Shown here: positions 52,101 to 63,284 of the stretch, piece after piece
Layout: each line of letters opens with the position of its first letter
How positions within the stretch are numbered: position 1 is the first letter of the stretch
Translations under genes and position numbers: made by a program
From: Anarhynchus alexandrinus
Lineage: Eukaryota; Chordata; Aves; Charadriiformes; Charadriidae
Assembly (NCBI GenBank): GCA_008711295.1
Contig: VUYV01000045.1
Span: 523,216 to 587,215 of the forward strand
Direction: 5' to 3'
DNA: 64,000 nt
Notes under the pieces: generated by a model
Database searches by the model: none
What the model saw: the letters and a program-made list of their open reading frames with translations, nothing else
What the model was told of the DNA's origin: nothing

Positions 52101-55100
52101 GTCTTTGCCCTGAGCTGGTTGGATCACTCCAGCAGCGACCCCAGCCAGTCAGGGAAGCAGGACCTTGAGTGGGAATCATAGAGTAAGCCAAGCAAAAGTT
52201 GTATTTGCACATTTATTATAATCTTATTCTGTGTCTCAGGAAAACAATGGTTCTCGAAAGAGTACTGAGGCAACCAAGCAACCGTGATCTGCCTGTGCAA
52301 TATTGTGACAAAGAGAGCCAATGTAATCCCTGGATGTTGAAACAGGGAAACAGCATGAAGGATTGAGAAGAGTGCTCCAAGTATACCAGCACGGAAAATA
52401 CTGTTTCTCTTGTCTATTATTTTAGAAGGATGTTGAAAAGCTGAAAAACAGAGACAAAAAGTACTTGAAATCTGGAAAGTCTAAGAGAGCACAGGATCTC
52501 TGTTTTATCAAACTTTCAAACCTTGATGACAGCTTTAAAGAATTTTTACAGAAGCTTAGGCACATACTTAAATATTTTGCTGAACTGTGTTCACAGTCAT
52601 TACACAGCAGCAATGCATCTTCCTTTTTTTCTGCACCCCTTCTTGTATTAATCAGATACCCTTCTTTACAGGACATGATTTTCTCTTGGATATGAATATT
52701 CCAACCAATCTCCCAGCAGGGTAAGAGAGGAAGAGAGAACAGATGGAGTTTAAAGAGTACAGCCAGATTTTAATTAGCATCTTTGAGTAACCACAATACT
52801 ACTAGATTATAATGAACTGGAAATGGATTTGATCTTGCAATAGGTGTATTTTAATGATGAAGTGGTATGGTTCTGTCTACATTAAGTTTTCTAAACTCTC
52901 CATTTTTGTTCCCAAAGTACTGTTGCTGCTGGTATCCTTAGACACACTAGGGAAGGCAAGTGTCCAACATTTTTGATGTTGAATCACTTATTCCAACTAG
53001 GATTGTAGAAAATGTTATTTGAAAAGGTTGCAGAGCTATTGAACTGCAGAGTGGCTCCCAATGTGGCTGAATGCTGTGGCAATGGACTGATGTCAGTGAT
53101 TTGCAGATTTTTAGACTTTCTTTTTTTATATTGAGAAAAGCCAATTATGATAAATAATTTAAAATTGTGTCTGGAATATAGGCAAAAGATATTTTGTAAC
53201 AACTGTCAAACAATAAAGTGTTATTTTGAACTCAGTACTCTTTTTTTTCTATTTTCTTTTTGCCACTTGTGCATTCAGAATAATGAATATTGTATATGGT
53301 AGTTTGCCTGGGGCTCTTTCAATGTACCAGAAGGATTCCTGTATGGAAAATGACTGCTGTTGCTAAGTAGCCACAAGAAGAAAATTGCACAATTGGAAAA
53401 TATGTCTTAGGGGAAAATATTTTTTATTTATTTATTAAACCACTTAGAGTGGCTTTCAGACTATTTTGACTATTCCTACCACTTCTCAGTGCAGTTTCAT
53501 ATGGTTCAGCTGCAGATCCTCCAGTGAAATGCTGAGACAGATGAGTGGATTATATCTTCTCATATGCTTTCATCTCTGTTTAACATAAAGCATTTCCATT
53601 GATACTTACCACCTTTGAGCAGCAAAGGTAAGATTGCACGGTTGGCTGGCAGGAATATCAGTTGAACAGTTTTTGGTTTTCAAAAGTTGCCTTATTTCAG
53701 CTCCAGATGTCTCAGTTTTGTCAGAAGTTCAGATCCTGCAAAATTACATTGTACATAGTAGTGGCCTTTGAGTCATGCATTTTATTGATGGATGATATTC
53801 AATGAGGAAACACACGTAGTTAGATCAAGAAATTACAAACCATTATCTCTTCTAAGTTTCAGCTGGCTCTATTACTAAACTGGTATGTGTTGGACAAACT
53901 CTGCAACTTCCCCGTGTTGTATAAGGAAAAATATTCCTAACATTTAATGTTTATAAACAGTTCTGAGAAGACTGTTTAGTGCTAGCGTATAAATTGTACT
54001 GTGAGATTGGGTGGGGTGTTATGCACTTACAGGATGTATATGAGATTGGGACATAGGGAAGTGAAAATTTTTGGATATGTCAGACACAAAAGGGTCATGG
54101 ATGAATGTTTTTTATGGATTACTGCAGCACAGTTTAGTGATGACAAGTAAACAAACTAGCGGCAAGCTAGCCATTGTTTTTAGTGGTATTACAGCACTGC
54201 TCTTATGATATAACAGCCAAGTTCTGCAATTACATATACAACATAAAACTAAGCTAAGCTCTGGGTGATGTGGCAGATTCACTTGAGAATTCCTTAGGTT
54301 TTATCACTCACCAAAATATCAAAGTTATCCTGGTAGTTTAGGCACAAAAATAACCATTAGTTAAATATTTGTCAGGAAGCTAGTCATTAGTGAGGATAAA
54401 TATTCTGGTGAAAAATAGTTTGTTTTTCATTTGGAACACCGTAATTCATGTAAATGTAATACCTTAACCCCTCTGCCCAGAAAATATGAGAACGCTTTGT
54501 AATTGCCTTCCTATGTTCTGAATGGAAGAGTTGCAAGTGTTAGTATCATTATTATCTAGGACCATAATGAAAATGTGGAAACTATGTTTCTTTGACCTCA
54601 CACTTAGATATGCGTTCAAGGAAGGATGTGTCCAAAGAGAGTTATCAGAAGTATAGATCCTGTTTTCTATCTAACGATTTTGATCTAGTGATCTAATGAG
54701 CATTTTTCCAGACTCTGTCTCTTTCACAGGCAGAAATTTTGCCTTAATGCCAGCGAGGGATGGCTACAGACCCTGTCCCCAGTAGGCTTCTGAACCTGCT
54801 TTTCTCTCTTGGTGCTGTGGGTTCTCCATAGCATGTGCACTTTGCATGAACCTGTTTGAGTTCAAATAGACCCCAAGAGAAATCATGTCTTCCTGTCTTC
54901 TTGAGGTTGCATATTACAGTGTTCATCTAAGACTTATTTGGTGAGTTTTATATGAAAGCAGACTTTGAATAAAGCACAAATAGTACTGGGAGCAGGACCA
55001 AAATGCAAATTTTCCTTTTCCCCAGTGAAATTTCTAACCACAAGGCTATAGTCTTGCTTCTACTTGTACTTTCATCACTTAAAACCAAAATAAAATAAGC

Positions 55101-55146
55101 AACTAACTTTTGTTAAGCTTTCTTTTGGTGTTTTTCTGTGTGTTAG
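49151..55146. other. non-coding, no gene supported
   Basis: Six kilobases of AT-rich sequence. An 80-codon frame at 51926-52168 follows a GGTTGCAG acceptor-like site but lacks a fitting donor or recognisable product. A TTTG-rich simple stretch lies at 50908-50940. No CR1 tail was seen. Confidence 0.45.
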
Positions 55147-55542
55147 ACATACTCAGTGCTCCTTCCAAATTGTCCGTAGAGAATTTTAATGCTGTTCGGC
55201 CTCTTTTTCATATCCCAGCCTGTCTTAGTCATGAAACTAGGCAGCCAGCCGCTAAGGGAGGACAGCCTCAGTGCTGTGCCAAAGGAGAAAAGCAACCACA
55301 TGCAGGACTTTCAGATGAAGCAGGGAGGTGTTTAATGACTTCAGGCTCCTCCAGGGGTCCTCAGAGTTGGTTTGATGGGTCTTCTTGGATCCCAGTTTTG
55401 GATTTAATGAAGGGAATGGATAGGGACCGAGTGTTAGGTAGTTCTTCTGATAAGAGAATGGCCCCTAGACCATGCAGTGAAGCTTCAAGAAACCAGGTTC
55501 AGAACGAGCAAAAGGAAGTAATTTCACACACAGGAGGGATTT
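55147..55542 (+). CDS. candidate coding exon, unrecognised
   Basis: This is the longest open stretch outside repeats. After an acceptor-like TTTTTCTGTGTGTTAG, a frame runs 131 codons to ATTT|GTGAGT at 55543, a good donor, five codons before a stop. Phases are 1 in and 1 out. The product is hydrophilic, with Gln, Ser, Lys, Arg and several Trp and Cys (for example SAPSKLSVENFNAVRPLF, GSSSDKRMAPRPCSEAS), and no signal peptide or domain is seen. About 59% of codons start with a purine by hand count, and local G+C is above its surroundings. The incoming phase fits the weak 28.3 kb candidate. Random frames of 130 codons do occur in this window, so certainty is limited. Confidence 0.35.
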
Positions 55543-56878
55543 GTGAGTTTCCTTGACAAAGGTTGTTATGGATGCAAACAGTTGGTACAGGTTGAAGGGA
55601 GAATGAAAACAACTTGGAAGATAGTTGTTAAAAATAGCTGATAAAAACTAGGAGAATTTATGGGAGAAATATCACATATACTTGTCCTGTTCTTTCTCTT
55701 CACTGAGCACTCATTTGTAGCAGCTATTGCTGGAGATGGAATTACAGAGCTATAGTGATCCTGGGTCTGAACCAATGTGGCTGTTCTTTTTTGCACCTCC
55801 TCCAGTCCACTTCCAGTCACCTCAGTCCATTGTGTTTCTAGCTAGTTGTGCTCTTGCTATTAGTTCTGCAGACCCATTTATGCAACATGACTGAGTAAAG
55901 GTTTCAAATTTTAGGTACCAGTTTTCAACTAGTCAGTGTATTCCCTTTGTATGCTTGATAATCATGTTCCTTCATATAGTGAATGCAAACCATGTAAGGT
56001 TAGTAGATCTGAGCCTCCCTGGCGTCTCTAACACTACACTTGCGATCGTTCTGGAGAATGAGTAGAGTGACTAAAATATCTTATAGTTTGGTTTGAATAG
56101 CATATCTTTCAGTCAATTGCAGATGATCAGTAAGTCTCCAAAGGAAATATGAATCAATGTGAATAATTTAATGCAAAATATTGACAGCAACCTGGAAAGG
56201 GAAAATTGATGCTTCTATTCTGCCTTTGATTCATGAAATGGAAAGACCATGGAAGAGAACTCTATACCAAATTTCAATTTGAAAATTATCAAAATTTGCT
56301 ATTTTAAAAGTAAAATATGTTGATAATACAAGGCAAAACCAGATTGCATTTGGAAAGCTAATCATGGATATATCTGTTTCAAAAATGAAAGCATTCATGA
56401 AAATACTTGTGTTAATTATATATATATTTTTTAAGGTGGATAGGCACTATGATCAATTCGTGTTTTGAAAAGCTGTCTTTAATTGATATGGGGTAGGAGT
56501 TAAATACGAAGAATGTATGTTAAATTTATTCGGAGTTCCATATAGGAAGTCGTAATAAAGCACATACTAGAAGAAAGACCTTAACAACTGGAAGCACAAT
56601 CTGCCTATGGCAGGTTCTGAACACAGTAGGCCACACTTTGCCTGAAAGTACAGACATGAAAGGTACACGTAACAAGAGATAAAGGAAAGCCTTTTATCAT
56701 GCTGGTACAGAGATTCTTAATGTGAGAGAGCTTCTATAATAAATAACACTTTTGCCTCTGTTTATGGGTAAGCTATGCTGGCAAATTATTCTGATTCATC
56801 TTTTGCTATTTAAGTATAAAAAGGGCATGACTAGAAAGTTTATAGCTTTTTCCCCCCCAGACAGACCTCTCAGAGTTG
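55543..56878. other. non-coding, no gene seen
   Basis: AT-rich sequence with only short frames. A short TATATATAT run occurs near 56420. Confidence 0.5.
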
Positions 56879-56998
56879 TATACACATATATATGTATAAA
56901 TATGAACTGTTGTGCTACTACTGATATACACATACATACATATATTATATACAGACATATATACACACATACTATACATATATGTGTATATATGTCTA
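56879..56998. repeat. AT/AC-rich microsatellite with inverted repeat
   Basis: Mixed TA, CA and TACA repeats are read directly. Within it, 56953-56971 (AGACATATATACACACATA) and 56979-56997 are reverse complements with one mismatch around a 7-base loop, so the tract could extrude a 19-bp hairpin. Confidence 0.85.
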
Positions 56999-57980
56999 TC
57001 AACGGAAGCACGATGGCCCATGAGATGTAACTGCCAGTTGCCCACACATAGCTGCTCCAGAGATCACGGGTCTCCTCTAACTACTTGGTTGCATATACCA
57101 GCCTCATGTAGTGTCTTGGGTATCCTCGAGTGACCCAAAGGACATGAAAAGGCTATATTTAGGCTACTGAATTGCATTCAAAATGATTGTTGTTAAGTGT
57201 TACATATAGCAGATTGTTAGCTACATGGATTGTATGGTATTTTTTTATTGGTCTGAAGGAACTTCTGTGGTCCCAGAAGGAAGCACTACTAACTTGGCCT
57301 GGTATTATACCCACGGAAGGATACAATTTCTAAGTTTTTGCAGGAATATTTGCAAGTGGGTAAAACAAAGGTCATGCAGATTAGCTTAACTATTCCTCTA
57401 AGCAATGTGGATGAAACCACCCGTGCAGGTTGGCTCTGCTCACTTTTTTCTTCAGACTTCTCATCAGTAGAAGACACTGATGTAAAAAAGCCCAAAAATT
57501 CAAAGATTCAGAGGTCTGTCTTTCATGTTATAAGATGACCCAGAATGTTGAAGAAAATAAAAATAAGAGTTTGTAAACACTTAGATATTGAAATTTAAGA
57601 CTATTGAACAACACTTTAGCATTTTCAAAGTGTTCTCGATGTGTTACGAATATAAAAGTTGGTTTTGTTTTGTAATGTTTTGTGACTGTTCATATCTAGC
57701 AACGCTGACTTCTTGTGGTTTCCCTTAAAATATGGATCATTAAATTAATTAATGGCTGGTTTCTGTGATATTACACGTGCTTCCATCTCTTTGAGATGAG
57801 ATTCTAGTATCTGAAGTTTTACACTGGGATTGTTCTTTCTGTTCTCTTCTGATTACTTCTTTCCTACTTATGTTTTTAACCAATGTGAGCCTAGAATGCT
57901 TTATTTGAGAAAATGCTTCACACTTCAAGTTGGTTGTGCTGTAGTTTCAATCAGGAAGGATGAGTTAGTGGAGCTGCTTT
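56999..57980. other. non-coding, no gene seen
   Basis: About 1 kb of unique AT-rich sequence. No feature was recognised. Confidence 0.5.
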
Positions 57981-58085
57981 GGTTTAGGAGAAAGGAAGAT
58001 AGTGACATGAAGCTATTAAGTAACTTATACAAAATATGAAGTAAATGGCTTGGATCTCATGCCCTTGTATCTGTCCTGTGTAGGC
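57981..58085 (-). repeat. possible MIR-type SINE fragment
   Basis: The + strand run GGTTTAGGAGAAAGGAAGAT, then GAAGCTATTAAGTAACTT, then GAAGTAAATGGC and TTGGATCTCATGCCC, follows the order of an antisense MIR: TTTTACAGATGAGGAAACTG, GAGGTTAAGTAACTT, then AGTAAGTGGC and the tRNA-like end. The match is old and gappy and was made by eye only. Confidence 0.35.
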
Positions 58086-60993
58086 CAGATGTATTGACTT
58101 GCAAACCCTATTGCAAGACAGGCGTTTGGGGTTTTTAGAAAGGCGGAAAAAAATAGTATGTTAGAAGGCTTTGGCTATTTTCAGAATTTTTGTAGAGTGC
58201 TAAGCTCTGCGCCCTGTTTTATTACAATGTTGGTAGCTATAAATTTTTTTAAGCACTCAACTCCATGTTGATATTTTTTAACATATTTAGGTGTAAATAA
58301 ATAAAATACTATAAATAAAATACTATAGGATCAGGTAGCTCTTGCCTGTAAATCTTTTCTTGAAATATGATGTGTTTTGATAGAAAGCCTGTTTTATTTT
58401 TGCCAAATATGATTATAAAGTTACTGCACCTATTAAATTAAAGGAAGAGAGCGTGAAGTGCGAAAGGATAAATTTTGTCGCTGCTCTATAAAATGAACAA
58501 GTTTATCTAGAATGTGTTTAAAATGGTAAGGTTATTCTGTTTTCCTTCAAGGACTTAGATCCATGAGAGTGAAAGAAGATAAACGTTCCTGGACAGAGGT
58601 GTTATAGCGTATCCTTAGTCATTACTGACAATAGATGGGAGATTAAAATAAATGACAGTTTATTCCTTCAAAACAGAAAAACTGAGCACTTGAAAAAATA
58701 AAAATAATTCAACTTTGCTGGAGCTCAGACATTGCTGCTAGAATAACTTTTATGGGTTTTTTTTTTGCTTAGATTTGTTGAATGTAAACAATCAGTGAGA
58801 GATTCTTGTCACAAAATTAACTGTTAGTTCTGTCAGTGAGGATCTGTAACAACATTTGTTCCTGTATTTCCTCAGAATCAACATTTCAAAGCAGAAATAG
58901 TATAAAGTAATACTACCTAGCAGTGGATTTTTGTTTTCTTTTAATAATAAGGGCTATATAATTTTAACATAGCATTGTTGAATATTTATTAATGGGTAAT
59001 CCTATTAATTTTACAGGGATTATTTATTAATTGATTTTAAGTGAGGACACAGTCATGCTCATCATGCAAATTTGTCAGTTACTTCTTAAGTTTAGATAAA
59101 GTCCATTCAGTTTTATCAAGGGTGGTTTTATGCTGTTTGGATACCTCAGATATAATAAGTAGCCATCTGCATTCAGCATATGTTTCTGTTTTGTCACAAA
59201 GAAGATGTAGATTTTTTGTAACAGTGCTTTTATTTTTCATATAAAGGTATGGTTTATGTTATTTGATTATGAACAATGAATAGCCAGTTAAGAATACTAT
59301 GTGCGGAAGAGTGGGTTGAACTGCCTGGGAAAATAAGCTGTGCCTGAAGTCATACAACGAGAATTTCCACTGGTAAAATTATGTGCTTGAAAATTTTGGA
59401 GTGTGGATCCCACACAGTTCAGTTGGTGATATCTTTACAGGTCATCAGTGTTCAATGTATATTGTGGACTGATAAGCAACCATTTTTGTATATCGCCCAA
59501 GATACAACCTGACAACCATTACAGTCTCTGAGCACGCATAGCATCTACGCTTGACTTGAAACTGCTGTAATATTGTTAAGCATAGTCAAATTACATAATA
59601 TGAATGAACCTAACTCATGTCTCATTTCTAAAACTGATAAAACTGGTTTATGGTATAAGCTCAAGAAAAACACCTGCTCAAGTAAATTCCAGGTACTTGC
59701 CCTAAAATCCTTATTTTGATAAAAATATTTCAGAACCACACACAGAAGTTCAGTGGATCAGTCTCTCAAAAATGGTTCACTGAAACATTTGTAAAACACT
59801 ACAAACTAATTTTCATCCAAACTAGAACTGTGAATAATATAGGATCAAATTTTGCATGGAAAGGGTAACTTTCACATCTGCTTCCAAATGCTTTATTGAT
59901 GTATACTATGTGTCAGGACCCAGACTATATAAGAAAAGACATCCTATTGGTTTTTTATATCTGAAGACTGGAACATGGGGATTTTGTTGGGGTACTTTTT
60001 AGTGCATTTAGGTAGAATGCTATGTGATACTCATTCTGTTATTTGGAAGACTAAAATATATTGCAAGGATTGCTGGTAAAAGTATAGAAGTGGTGCTCAG
60101 TGAGTAGTCATGGGTGTTATGCATGAGCTTTCTGGGTGGTGCAGGTTTTGCAGACTGGAGTTCATACTGCAGCTTTGGAGCTCTTCTGGTTAATGACCAG
60201 TGACCATATGATGGTGGAAAGCAAGGACAAGTATTTTTCTCCTTCAGTAGCAAATGCAGGCTTTCATTGATATGATACTTAGTGTTCTTGTAATTTGATC
60301 TACTCATGTTCAATCTTTCTCTGAAAAACAGAAACATAGACATACAGGAATTGCTGCTATATTAAAGCAAAGAGTTGATCTGTCAGCTGTAGTATTTTGC
60401 CTCCGTCAGCCTTGTAAATCCTATGTGAAACTACCTTTAACTCTGAAGAAAAAAAATATCTCAATATTCTGGATGAACAATTCTTGATCTTTCTGTCCCT
60501 CAACCTGTAATTTTTAATTATTGAAAATAACAGTGTATTTTATCTCACTTTTAAAAATTGAATAGTATATATTCTAGATAAATAGTCTTTTCTAGTAAAA
60601 AAAAATTCAGGACTCACTGGAATTGAGTCAAATAATTCTAGTAGTAATTATGTATATTATTCTTTGTCTAATTATTATTCTAAATATTTAGAAGTTCCTC
60701 TTAAAAGTGGTTTATCTTGCTGCTTGGGTTTTTGCATAGAAATGTGGGAAAAAATGAACTGAAAATCCTCATAAAAACTTGTGAAAAGCAAAATACTTCT
60801 TGATCTTCATCAGGGACCATTTTTTCTTTTGCAAACATTGACTCTTTAGATAAAACCAAATTATTTGTTAAGGAGAACATAGTATAATACAGATAACAGA
60901 AAATAAATAAGCCATCTAATAGCTATATATAATCCATGGCCTATTTGATTCATTTTCATCATGACCAGTGTGAATGTGTGGTGGACAAAAGTC
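58086..60993. other. non-coding, no gene seen
   Basis: AT-rich sequence. A perfect 14-bp tandem duplication (AAATAAAATACTAT, twice) lies at 58299-58326. Only short frames are present. Confidence 0.5.
58299..58326. repeat. 14-bp perfect tandem duplication
   Basis: AAATAAAATACTAT occurs twice in direct succession. It is a simple replication-slippage type duplication. Confidence 0.9.
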
Positions 60994-61392
60994 ACGGAAC
61001 CACAGAATGATAGGGTTGGAAGGGACCTTCAGAGATCATCTAGCTCAACCCCCCTGCCAAAGCAGGTTCACCCACAACAGGTTGGACAGGAATGCATCCA
61101 GGTGGATTTTAAATATGTCCAGAGAAGGAGAACTCCACACCCTCTCTGGGCAGCCTGTTCCAGTGCTCTGTCACCCTCAAGGTAAAGCAGTTTTTCCTCA
61201 TGTTGAGATGGAATTTCCTGTGTTCCAGCTTGTGCCTATTGCCCCTCGTCCTGTTGCTGGGTTCCACTAAGAAGAGTCTGGCCCTATCCTCTTAACACCC
61301 ACCCTTTAGAAATTTATAAGCATTGATGAGATCCCCTCTCAGTCTTCTCTTCTCCAGGCTAAACAGACCCAGGTCTCTCAGCCTGTCAGTTC
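60994..61392 (-). mobile_element. CR1 LINE, 5'-truncated
   Basis: Read on the - strand it runs from the ORF2 segment equivalent to [19 protein letters not shown] (near 61320-61390) through the [13 protein letters not shown] region to the 3' UTR. It ends at 60994, where CGGAACCACAGAATGATAGG is the reverse complement of the tail. It is of the same type as the copies at 9.0 and 41.9 kb (GATGATCTCTGAAGGTCCC-like). It is inactive. Confidence 0.95.
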
Positions 61393-61462
61393 GCATCCTT
61401 ACTGCTCTGGCTTGTTCTCTTTGAGTGCACTTAACAAAGTGGTCTCCCTCTTCGCTCTGGCC

Positions 61463-61513
61463 ACATGCTCCTGCAGCTTCTTCTGAGCTGGCTCGAGAGC
61501 TGCAGGAGCATGT
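61463..61513. other. perfect 16-bp inverted repeat (hairpin)
   Basis: ACATGCTCCTGCAGCT at 61463-61478 is the exact reverse complement of AGCTGCAGGAGCATGT at 61498-61513, around a 19-base loop. It lies about 70 bp beyond the truncated end of the CR1 copy. It is not a microsatellite, and no U-run or other sign marks it as a terminator. Confidence 0.9.
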
Positions 61514-63284
61514 TACTTACCCTTCAGAAAACAAAGAAAGCTTTTTGCTAATGTCAGTCTCCAGACTGGAAACATGGAAAGAGCAGGAATGCAAAGGTGG
61601 GAGGAGGGGTACCACCATTTTTTGTCAACGGTTCACTGCTAAATCACATGAGCGGTACTGCAAAACTATTCTTTTTAAAACCCTGGCAACCACAAAGGAT
61701 TGACTTTCTGGGCTGGCTCTCAGGAAGCTGAATTCCCTGAACACTGAAACAGGGATGTGTTTCCTCTGTGCCTTGCAAATGCTTCCTTGACCATTCCAAG
61801 CCAGAAAGTGTGTGGCAACTCACGGTGCACGCTCGTCATGCTGAACCTGCCGGGAGTGAGGCATGCCCAGGCTTTAACAGTCTGCATTGCTCTTGAACTT
61901 TGGCACCTAACAAGCAGGTTGCAAACCAATCTTTTGGATCAAACTTAAAAGCCGGGGGCTTTAGCTATAAACATAAATCAAATACACCCAAGATTATTCT
62001 CAGGCAGCTGGACCAATTATCCTGGAATAGCTTGTGCTAACAGTTTCCATGAGGCAGTGGATGGATGAGAACTAAATAATAGGAATGGTCCTGTAATTTT
62101 TTAGTGTCTCAGACAAGCTCAGGAATAGTTTGGGGTAGTGTTGTTTGGCACGTGCCAAACTTACCCCAGGGAATATTGTGACAACTAATAGCACAATTGC
62201 AGAGAGTCTGCAGGTATGTCGTATTTTCACTAAAATAGAAGCAGCCTGGAGTTTTGTCTACCTGTAGCTTACTAAAGGCAGTACTTCCCCGAGGAAGACA
62301 CTTTCAGCATCTTCATTGTCACTTCTTCATTGCTCAGCCACCTCTGATGAAGGTGGCTGACAATGGCCTCTGTGTGCTAACCTCCTTGTAGGGGTTCCAG
62401 CCTTCCTGCTGCCATTCACTGTGTCACCGTGTTGGTTCTGGGCTGTAATGTGTCACTATAGCTCTAATGATGCCAGGGTTACTTGTACTCAGGGGAGGAG
62501 AACCAATACAGTGGGGAGTCTACCAAGTGTTTTTGTTGCCTGTCAAGAAGCGGGGAGCATACCTATCCGATTTGAAGAAGTGAGGTAGAAAGAATTGTGC
62601 AATATTACTGCCTGAATTAGTTCATATATTACACAGTACAGACATAGTAACTTGGTATACAAAGCAATATAACCGTATTAGCGTTAAGCCATCTGTGAGA
62701 CAGGGGTTAATCATCCAGAGGATGGCACCATGCTGGCAGCGGTCTTTCTTCCCATTCCAGAGCTGAGACATGTAAAGATGGCTTGGAAGTCCATGTATCA
62801 GTTGTCCTAGTATAGTACAGGTCTGCTCTTTCTCTCTATGATGTTGCACAAGCGACGCATTACTGAGGTTATGATTATGGCAAGATCTCATTTAGGAATT
62901 ATTAGGAATAAACCTATCTGTTAGTTACACAACAAAAACTTAAGTTTCTCGATATTTCTCCAGGCAAGAAAAATTACTTACAAAAATTTAAATTAATTTA
63001 CTGTAGGTGTAAGAAGTCTGTGGTAGCAGTGTTTGCAGCTGTAACCTCACATCCTTGGAAAAATGGCAACTAGTTAATATTAAGTCTGGTTTTCCTATAG
63101 TTTCAAATCAACTCAAATATCAATGTTCTTATATTAGACAACTCGAACGTCAATGATTGCTGTTCATTGTTTTTACTTTTTTAATTCATTACTGATAGCT
63201 AATAACTTCTTCTGTGGCTTGTGGACCATTGTGCTAAATGAGTATGTGGAACTGTATATTTCACACCCCTTGAGGAACAGGAAC
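61514..63284. other. non-coding, with a palindromic E-box
   Basis: Unique sequence without a recognised gene. It holds the 18-bp palindrome at 62143-62160 (listed separately). Confidence 0.5.
62143..62160. promoter_or_regulatory. perfect 18-bp palindrome around an E-box
   Basis: GTTTGGCACGTGCCAAAC equals its own reverse complement, with CACGTG at the centre. This is the core bound by MYC/MAX, USF and CLOCK-type bHLH dimers. Its TTGGC and GCCAA halves resemble an NFI site, but with a 4-base instead of the usual 5-base gap. Flanking GGGGTA and TACCCC (62133-62138 and 62162-62167) extend the symmetry with a bulge. Function is inferred from the motif only. Confidence 0.5.

Noticed and set aside
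51926..52168. An 80-codon frame after GGTTGCAG
   Set aside because: There is no fitting donor and no recognised protein. Splice acceptors of this quality are frequent by chance.
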